A stretch of DNA of 7,213 nucleotides from Candidatus Poribacteria bacterium (GTDB taxonomy: Bacteria > Poribacteria > DTPJ01): the NCBI GenBank assembly GCA_011334435.1, contig DTPJ01000151.1:1-7213 (forward strand). The letters are read 5' to 3'. This document shows, one piece after another, positions 1-5,192 of the stretch. Position 1 is the stretch's first letter, and each line of letters begins with the position of its first letter. The notes under the pieces were generated by a model. It did no database searches, was not told the DNA's origin, and worked only from the letters and a program-made list of their open reading frames with translations. Position numbers and translations under genes: made by a program.

Positions 1-2
1 AG

Positions 3-116
3 GTAAAAGCTTGGCAAGATCAACGAAACTCTGCAGTTGTTAAGGTTCATTGGCAGTTCACAACCGCCGACGCACGGGTAAAGTTAAAAAGCCTCTACCC
101 TAAGATTGAGATTTGA
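3..116 (+). pseudogene. IS630-family transposase, C-terminal fragment (cut by window edge)
   Basis: The frame is open from the window edge to TGA at 114-116 and encodes 37 residues. They include WQDQRN followed by HWQFTTADARVKLKSLYP. This Trp-rich tail ending in FTT-x-DAR-x-KLK-x-LYP resembles the extreme C-terminus of IS630-type DDE transposases as I know the family. The DDE catalytic residues would lie to the left, outside the window, so I cannot tell whether the element is intact or broken. It shows that an insertion sequence borders the cassette array and may have cut off its left part. It could also be the end of an intact transposase gene. The family call is from memory of the motif, not a search. 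Confidence 0.7.
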
Positions 117-164
117 CAGTCTAATAGATTACGAGGATCAACTGTAAACAAATCATAATTAAAT

Positions 165-177
165 TGTGCCAGGCACA
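165..177. repeat. Perfect 6+1+6 palindrome, possible transposon end
   Basis: TGTGCC-A-GGCACA is a perfect inverted repeat about 50 bp after the transposase stop codon. IS630 elements usually end shortly after their transposase gene, so this may belong to the right terminal inverted repeat or may be an operator-like site. The other end of the element is not in the window, so it cannot be matched. Confidence 0.35.
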
Positions 178-304
178 GTCTCCTTATGAAAAAAATTAAT
201 CAAATGATCGGATTTGCTTGTTGAACAATAACAAAGGAAATCTTTATGATTGGGTTGAGTAATAGATGGGACAGCCTGCTTGGCCAGTAATTTGAAATTA
301 TGAC

Positions 305-332
305 TTGCGTACACGATGATTTTGTGTATACT
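305..332 (+). promoter_or_regulatory. Candidate sigma-70 promoter upstream of the three-gene operon
   Basis: TTGCGT (305-310) and TATACT (327-332) are separated by 16 bp, a near-consensus -35/-10 pair pointing right. Transcription would start near 339, well before the first gene at 467. It lies left of the core site at 411, outside the cassette, so it would drive whichever cassette sits there. A perfect TATAAT at 439-444 lies inside the cassette but has no good -35 at the right distance. The flanking sequence is AT-rich, so chance matches are likely. Confidence 0.35.
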
Positions 333-399
333 TTAAAAATGAATACATGTATATAAATTAATATCTTATCTAATTAGGCTGTACTTTGCTTAGGAGGAG

Positions 400-420
400 A
401 AGTAAAAAACGTTAGCATGT
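400..420 (+). other. Integron recombination core (right core box) that begins the three-gene cassette
   Basis: The sequence AGTAAAAAAC-GTTAGC closely resembles the end of the attC at 6307-6441 (AGTAAACC-GTTAGC). Crossover would be after the G at 411. The ten bases GTTAGCATGT (411-420) are perfectly complementary to ACATGCTAAC at 4582-4591, the left core of this cassette's own attC, which is the diagnostic relation for a cassette boundary. The left half of the site, which would belong to the preceding cassette or to attI, is not recognisable upstream. The final core bases (GTTAGCA) depart slightly from GTTRRRY. Confidence 0.6.
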
Positions 421-466
421 CTATTACCAAATAATATTTATAATATTAGATGAAAATTGAGTGATT

Positions 467-982
467 ATGGAAGATTCTCAAGAGATACGGTTAGCATTTA
501 TTGAAATTGCAATTTTTACGGATGGCTCGATACGAGGCGGAATATTAACTACAGATATCGAAACTAGACCTTTTGAATTTAGAGTCACCAGTCCAATAAA
601 ACCAACTCAGGTACAACAAATATTATATGGTGCATCATTGAAAGAATATGTGTATGGGGAGTTGATTTGTGTGCCTCTGATAAAAGCAACCAAAGAAAAA
701 TTAAGTTTAGTTTTAATAAAAGATAACTATTTAGTTGCAATGCGGCCTCTTGTTTCAAAGCCAATAATTTTAATTCAATCTACCGGTTCCCAATTAACTG
801 AGACACCTAAACAATTTACGTTTTATTGCCATCGAAACTTTCAAAACGAAATAGCATTTGCACAAACAATTCTCAATCCTATTTCGCAAAAACATGATTT
901 ACTAGAACCTTTTGAGAGACTCAAGCTTGCATTAAATGAAGTCCACAAGATTGGTTTAGGTGAGGTAAAGAGTAGTGCCTAA
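467..982 (+). CDS. Unrecognised 171-residue protein, first gene of the three-gene cassette
   Basis: I do not recognise this family. The protein appears soluble, with no signal peptide or clear membrane segment. The first ~100 residues look beta-rich, with short stretches such as DGSIRGGILTTD and RPFEFRVTSPI. The last ~40 residues look helical (LLEPFERLKLALNEVHKIG). I chose ATG at 467; a GTG at 461 would add two residues and an in-frame TGA at 458-460 excludes anything longer. No strong ribosome site precedes either start: GGAGG at 393-397 is too far away and sits in the recombination core. The next gene starts inside this one (8-bp overlap), so the two are almost certainly co-translated and the protein is probably a partner of the helicase-nuclease. 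Its role is otherwise unknown. Confidence 0.8.
   Translation: MEDSQEIRLAFIEIAIFTDGSIRGGILTTDIETRPFEFRVTSPIKPTQVQQILYGASLKEYVYGELICVPLIKATKEKLSLVLIKDNYLVAMRPLVSKPIILIQSTGSQLTETPKQFTFYCHRNFQNEIAFAQTILNPISQKHDLLEPFERLKLALNEVHKIGLGEVKSSA
962..966 (+). promoter_or_regulatory. Ribosome binding site deciding the GTG start of the helicase gene
   Basis: GAGGT at 962-966 lies 8 bp before GTG at 975 and within the end of the preceding gene. The next in-frame ATG is about 80 codons downstream, so this site supports the GTG start and translational coupling. Confidence 0.6.
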
Positions 983-3374
983 TTTTCGAATAAGTATTGC
1001 AAAAGAACTTTCAAGCTTACCTCACCCTAAGATTTCAAAGCCAGTAACCATTAATTTTGAATATCCTCAATTGTTCGATAAAACAAATGAGTTAGAAATT
1101 GATCAGAAATTTGGTTTATTTTCTGAAGAAGCAAAAATTCCAACACCAGATTACGATGTAGCTTCATCTCTTATTCCACTAACGAGTAGTATTCAATTAA
1201 TAGAAATTAATCCTTCAAAGGTGATGAAATTACATAGCGTTGAAGTTAACTTTCAGACAATCACAGTGAATGTTCTTGATTTCCAGATCGATGAATTAAT
1301 TACAATTACATGTATACTATTTACAGAATTCATTTTAGGCAAACTAGATATTTTTGGCATGAATTATACAGATAAATATTGGCGTAAAATTGAAATGCCT
1401 GAAAATAATAGCGCCAATGAACAGAACTTGGAGAAATTGAGGGAAGAGAAAAAAGAAGGTGTTTTTGTTGAGAACAAGAAGAGGGGAAGAAAATCTAAAT
1501 TTGAACAACCTACGCATTCAATTTGGGATTTGCTTTTTGCTGTATTGCAACCCCCAATAACTTTCGGTAACCCTGAAACACTGTTTTTGCCAAACTCACC
1601 CTACCCTTATCAGTGGCAAGGCATAAAATTTTTGATGGATAATGATCATGCTCTTTTAGCTGATGATATGGGTACAGGGAAAACTGTTATGACAATAGTG
1701 GCCTTAAAGATTTTAATCCAACAAACTAAAATTCACCATGTTCTCATTTTATGCCCACCAAGCGTTTTGTATGAGTGGAAACGTCATCTCGATGATTGGT
1801 CTCCAGAATTAACATCGTATCTTATCCGTTATCCACAGAAAGAATTAAGAAAATTTCTTTGGGAAACTCCTATGCATATTTATATAACAACTTATGATAT
1901 GTTGAAGGGGGACATTGAAAACGGTATTTTTCCAAAGAAAAGTTTGAATCATTTTGATATTGTTGTTTTAGATGAGGCTCATCATATAAAGAATATGAAA
2001 AGTAAGCGCTTTAGAGCTATAAAGCAACTACAACCACAGAGACGATGGGCATTAACTGGTACACCAGTTCAAAATAAAATTGAGGATTTAGCCTCTATTT
2101 TTGAATTTGTTTATCCAGGCTATTTGACATCCTTTGATCTTAGACCTGAGCAAATAAAAGAAAGAATTAAGCCTTATTTCCTTCGCCGACGGAAGAAAGA
2201 AGTTATGCCTGATTTGCCCCCAAAGGTATCCGAAATTATTGAGTTAGAACTTGACGAGGAACAAGAAATAGCTTACAGGAAGTCAGAAATTGGGATACGT
2301 GAAGAATTATCCGCTCTTGGAAATAAAGTTACAAAGCAACATATTTTTGCAAAGTTACAGACATTAAAACAAATATGTAATTTTGCTCCTAATAAAATAT
2401 CCAGTCCTAAAACGGAAATGCTCAAAGAACAAATTGAAGAAATCATCGCAAGTGATGGAAAAGTTATTGTTTTCTCTCAATATATTGATGAGGGAGTCAA
2501 CAAACTTGAAAAAATTCTTAAGCCTTATGGTATAGCAAAAATTGTTGGTGGACAATCTGATACTGTCCGAAGCAATGAGATACAAAAATTTAAGAATAGG
2601 AAAGATGTTCCTATACTGATTGCATCAGTTCGTTCTGGCGGGGAAGGATTAAATTTAACAGAAGCTTCTTATGTTGTGCATTTCGATCACTGGTGGAATC
2701 CTGCTGTAATGTGGCAAGCTGAAGATAGAGTTCATCGGCGTGGTCAAATAAAAGGTGTTAATGTCTATTCCTATTGGATGAAAGATACAATTGAGGATCG
2801 CATCCGCCAGAAACTTCGTGAAAAAGGGATATTGTTTGAGAAAATTGTTGATGGATTAGCGGAGGAAGAAATTGATGAGTTATTTACTATTAATGATTGG
2901 TTGGAAATATTTGGCGTAAAGAATATCGAGGTAGTTAATAAACCAATTTATGGGGAAAAGATTTGGCAGTCTATGAGTTTGTCAGAGATTCGAGAAAAGT
3001 TATATGAAATTAAACCATCTGAATTTGAGAATTTAATAAAAGAATTAATGCATTACTTAGGCTATCCCAATATTAGAGTCACTGGTAAGAGTCACGATGG
3101 CGGAATTGATGTACTTTCTACTCGAAACACACCCAATGGCATCGAGCGAGTAGCCGCTCAATGCAAGCGTTATCGTGGAAATGTAACTGTTCATGCAGCT
3201 CGTGATTTTTTTGGAGCAATTTCGAATGATAAAACTATAAAACAAGGCTTTTTGGTAACAACTGGAGAATTTACTTCTGAATGTTTACAGTTTTGTCAGA
3301 GTAGTGGAATGATAAGACCAATTTCAGGTATTGAATTGGCAAAATATGTTCAGCAATTCGGACTAAGTGCTTGA
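975..3374 (+). CDS. SNF2-family helicase fused to an Mrr-type restriction endonuclease domain
   Basis: 799 residues. After an N-terminal region of ~205 residues without a known domain comes a full SNF2 ATPase core. Motif I is DDMGTGKT (230-237, Lys236), motif II DEAH (333-336), motif III TGTP (361-364), motif V SGGEGLN (554-560) and motif VI QAEDRVHRRGQ (581-591, arginine fingers). Residues ~680-799 form an Mrr-like PD-(D/E)xK nuclease: EFE (683-685), GGID (709-712, Asp712) and QCK (729-731, Lys731), then FLVTTGEFT (759-767). All catalytic positions look intact. KKRGRKSKF (168-176) resembles an AT-hook DNA-binding motif. Such fusions are known in defence and restriction systems, where the motor translocates on DNA and the nuclease cuts; ZorD of Zorya is a partial parallel, but no ZorA/B is here. 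The GTG start overlaps the upstream gene. The domain call is firm, the defence role inferred. Confidence 0.93.
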   Translation: MPNFRISIAKELSSLPHPKISKPVTINFEYPQLFDKTNELEIDQKFGLFSEEAKIPTPDYDVASSLIPLTSSIQLIEINPSKVMKLHSVEVNFQTITVNVLDFQIDELITITCILFTEFILGKLDIFGMNYTDKYWRKIEMPENNSANEQNLEKLREEKKEGVFVENKKRGRKSKFEQPTHSIWDLLFAVLQPPITFGNPETLFLPNSPYPYQWQGIKFLMDNDHALLADDMGTGKTVMTIVALKILIQQTKIHHVLILCPPSVLYEWKRHLDDWSPELTSYLIRYPQKELRKFLWETPMHIYITTYDMLKGDIENGIFPKKSLNHFDIVVLDEAHHIKNMKSKRFRAIKQLQPQRRWALTGTPVQNKIEDLASIFEFVYPGYLTSFDLRPEQIKERIKPYFLRRRKKEVMPDLPPKVSEIIELELDEEQEIAYRKSEIGIREELSALGNKVTKQHIFAKLQTLKQICNFAPNKISSPKTEMLKEQIEEIIASDGKVIVFSQYIDEGVNKLEKILKPYGIAKIVGGQSDTVRSNEIQKFKNRKDVPILIASVRSGGEGLNLTEASYVVHFDHWWNPAVMWQAEDRVHRRGQIKGVNVYSYWMKDTIEDRIRQKLREKGILFEKIVDGLAEEEIDELFTINDWLEIFGVKNIEVVNKPIYGEKIWQSMSLSEIREKLYEIKPSEFENLIKELMHYLGYPNIRVTGKSHDGGIDVLSTRNTPNGIERVAAQCKRYRGNVTVHAARDFFGAISNDKTIKQGFLVTTGEFTSECLQFCQSSGMIRPISGIELAKYVQQFGLSA

Positions 3375-3429
3375 TATTATGGAACTGGTATGTAGACTTC
3401 TACCAAAGTAATCCGCATACTATTATTTT

Positions 3430-3447
3430 GGAGGACAAGTTAAAAAA
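3430..3447 (+). repeat. Second copy of a purine-rich motif also found at 393-409
   Basis: GGAGGACAAGTTAAAAAA here matches GGAGGAGAAGTAAAAAA at 393-409, with one substitution and one inserted T. The first copy runs straight into the recombination core GTTAGC; here the next bases are TCAAAGC, so the core is absent. It looks like a strong ribosome site but no start codon lies at a suitable distance. It may be the fossil 3' end of a lost attC. Confidence 0.4.
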
Positions 3448-3488
3448 TCAAAGCAAAATATATTTAATTGAGGAAATGCAGATATAAA

Positions 3489-4475
3489 ATGCTTCTTGAT
3501 CAATTTGATTTATATGAATATCTTCATTCCGCCACAGGAAATCCTACTGACGGAAATAACTTTTTTATTCCTTATTTGATTCATCTTCAAAATCCTTGGG
3601 ATATAGTTAGCACAGGGCGTCAATTATTACATAAATGCTATAATGCAGACCCTTTAGCATACAATAATATTTATAAGGGCTGGATATATTTTTATCTTGG
3701 CTTGGCGTCATTTTTATTGCAGGATTATGAAATCGCATTTTTCTATATTGACAATGCGGTGGAGAACGATCTTTATAAATTTGACCCAGTTATTAACCCT
3801 TCTCATGCAATGCGATTTATTCAATTAGATAGCAATTTGCAAGAATCTATAGATGGCAATCTTTCTGAAGCCTTTGGTTTTTATAAAGATGTAAAAGCTA
3901 GAATTACTAACATGATTAAAGTTTACAATTCTCGGTCTAAATCAGATAAGATAAACTTGACTATTTTGCGCAAAAAATTTCTACAACCTGCCATGAGCAC
4001 CGCTCATCAGAATTGGCGAACACTTGTCACAACATTGATTTCATTTCAGCTTGAATGGGATTATCGGAATGAACTCTTTACAATTTGCCCTAAGCCAGCC
4101 ACAAGTGAACCATATTATTTACACCTTTTTAAGGGATGCCTTTTGTTTGAAAGTCTGCTCAAAAATAATCCAAATTATCCACCAAAAAATATGAAATCCA
4201 CGTTGGAGGATGAACTCAGACGACTACAAACTAAATTGGGAATTCACGATAAATCAAAATTAAATATTGGCGGACAGAATTTAAAGCAGGTAATAGATAA
4301 AATAGATCAAGAAATCGATAATTCCCTGCCAACTTCTATGCAATATACTGGATGGCTTAGAAACACTCTTGGTCATAATCTTGGGTGGAGAGTTTCGATT
4401 AATAAGTTTCAATATCAGCGGTTGTTTGAAATGATTGCGAGTTCATGTATTCACGTGATTGTATGTTTATATTGA
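3489..4475 (+). CDS. Predicted helical protein with HEPN-like R-x4-H motif, possible ribonuclease effector
   Basis: 328 residues from ATG 3489. A TTG at 3468 would add seven residues; neither has a clear ribosome site. The protein is predicted largely alpha-helical. Residues ~63-95 (GWIYFYLGLASFLLQDYEIAFFYI) resemble one TPR-like helical hairpin. Near the C-terminus, WLRNTLGHN places Arg291-Asn292 and His296 in the R-N-x3-H arrangement of HEPN-domain RNases (R-x4-6-H), with a final helix after it as HEPN domains usually have. HEPN proteins are common toxins or effectors in defence systems. The gene follows the helicase-nuclease by ~115 bp in the same cassette and on the same strand, consistent with a joint module. 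Only the short motif supports HEPN; the rest matches no family I can name, so the activity is a hypothesis. Confidence 0.75.
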   Translation: MLLDQFDLYEYLHSATGNPTDGNNFFIPYLIHLQNPWDIVSTGRQLLHKCYNADPLAYNNIYKGWIYFYLGLASFLLQDYEIAFFYIDNAVENDLYKFDPVINPSHAMRFIQLDSNLQESIDGNLSEAFGFYKDVKARITNMIKVYNSRSKSDKINLTILRKKFLQPAMSTAHQNWRTLVTTLISFQLEWDYRNELFTICPKPATSEPYYLHLFKGCLLFESLLKNNPNYPPKNMKSTLEDELRRLQTKLGIHDKSKLNIGGQNLKQVIDKIDQEIDNSLPTSMQYTGWLRNTLGHNLGWRVSINKFQYQRLFEMIASSCIHVIVCLY

Positions 4476-4582
4476 TGAAATCTAATTTGAATACCAAAAC
4501 TGATAGCGAAGCGTGATAATAGGCTGATGAGTAGTAATATGTCAAAATTTTTATAAGAAAAAGAGCCATGAAAAGTCAAGAA

Positions 4583-4714
4583 CATGCTAACAAAACTTAT
4601 AGTTAATTGGTAGGATACGCCCCAACATTAAGAATTTTTCTACGCCTTGGCTTTTCCCGCTTTTAAAGTAAATTCCAACCTGTTCACCACCTCCGTTAAA
4701 ACAAATAGTTAGAG
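4583..4714 (+). other. attC recombination site of the three-gene cassette
   Basis: The left core CATGCTAAC (4583-4591) is complementary to the cassette start at 411-419. The right core is GTTAGAG at 4708-4714; CTAAC and GTTAG can pair to close the hairpin. Inside, TTAATTGGTAGG (4603-4614) pairs with CCTCCGTTAA (4690-4699) apart from extra unpaired bases, as in the L boxes of attC sites. The final segment CCGTTAAAACAAATA-GTTAG lines up base for base with CCGCTAAAGTAAACC-GTTAG of the 6307-6441 site. The core-to-core distance is 125 bp against 128 bp there. A second CCCCAACATT at 4619-4628 lies inside and may be an older core. Confidence 0.6.
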
Positions 4715-5183
4715 CTCTACTATGGATTAAGATCACCTATCCTATCTATTGATAAAAGTAAATAGAGCTTTTGCAGTCTGTCCATAATCATATTAGCCTG
4801 ACTTTCTTGTAATTTTATTCGGTACACTTATCTAAACCTACTTTATACAAGAAGAAAGGAAAAGAGTTTTTCAAAACCATCTCTATTCCATGTCCAATGG
4901 GCTGCGGACTGCCGCGACATCGCGCTGGAGGACGTGCATGTAAATCATGACCGTTCGGACATATCGATGACCGGATATTTTCTTTCGCATACAAATATCA
5001 TAAACTTGATCGAGAATTTTTCGCTAAAGTTGTTGACTCTAGGTCTGGTTGAGGCTATTATTTATATAGAAGCGAAATGAATATCACCATGATGCCGATT
5101 AGATTGTGTATTACCAAATTACACAGAATAAATGCATTTGCTGTCCATTGACGATTATGAGGTGAAGCGCAGTTAATGCTATA
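4715..5183. other. Gene-free stretch between two cassette boundaries
   Basis: About 470 bp hold no intact gene. The only recognisable coding trace is the minus-strand integrase remnant at 4883-5031. The rest is AT-rich, with frequent stops in all frames. No start codon and ribosome site open a credible frame, and no attC left core matching the start at 4708 (GTTAGAGC) is visible. It looks like a decayed cassette or the ruins of an integron platform. Confidence 0.5.
4883..5031 (-). pseudogene. Integron-integrase-like tyrosine recombinase, C-terminal remnant
   Basis: On the minus strand the frame from 5023 down to TAG at 4883-4885 encodes 46 residues, containing SGHRYVRTVMIYMHVL and then AAVRSPLD. 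This matches the C-terminal end of IntI-type integrases (LLGH-x-DV-x-TTMIYTHVL ... VRSPLD). The second catalytic His (codon 4967-4969) and the nucleophilic Tyr (codon 4940-4942) are present, with the His-to-Tyr spacing of nine residues seen in IntI. Upstream of the frame a TTT and a broken stretch suggest the SFATHLL box shifted out of frame. The box I, Lys and HxxR regions are missing, so it cannot be functional. It lies opposite to the cassette genes, as intI normally does relative to its cassettes. The match is from memory of the family but covers several diagnostic residues. Confidence 0.75.
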
Positions 5184-5192
5184 GTTGGGTGC
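5129..5192 (+). other. Recombination site (degenerate attC or attI) that begins the TOPRIM cassette
   Basis: The core GTTGGGT (5184-5190) fits GTTRRRY exactly, and GTTGGGTGC is perfectly complementary to GCACCCAAC at 6307-6315. Just before it, GCATTTGCTG (5134-5143) and CAGTTAATGC (5170-5179) form a ten-position stem with eight Watson-Crick pairs and one G-T. A stem this close to the core resembles the L boxes of attC. The matching left core expected near 5123-5129 is degenerate (ACAGAAT). Because the integrase remnant lies just to the left in inverted orientation, the site could instead be derived from attI. Confidence 0.5.

Larger units (their letters stand above)
411..4708 (+). mobile_element. 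Integron gene cassette of about 4.3 kb carrying three genes
   Basis: The left boundary is G^TTAGCATGT at 411 and the right boundary is the end of the attC whose left core is ACATGCTAAC (4582-4591) and whose right core is GTTAGAGC (4708-4715). All three genes lie on the + strand, the usual orientation within a cassette. Ordinary cassettes carry one gene in roughly 0.5-1.5 kb, so this one is large and operon-like. A G+C content well below that of the gene at 6467 fits horizontal acquisition. An alternative is a composite made by loss of an internal attC; see the repeated motif at 3430-3447. Confidence 0.6.

Noticed and set aside
417..434. Five-codon leader peptide (MSITK) after a strong GGAGG
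   Set aside because: The distance from GGAGG (393-397) is about 19 bases, too long, and the sequence coincides with the recombination core.
975..4475. Assignment of the module to Zorya because of the SNF2-Mrr fusion
   Set aside because: There are no ZorA/ZorB-like MotAB genes or ZorC in the cassette, and the cassette boundaries close right after the third gene.
4802..5080. Plus-strand open frame of 92 codons in the gene-free region
   Set aside because: It has no good start or ribosome site and resembles nothing; the opposite strand explains the open stretch as an integrase remnant.
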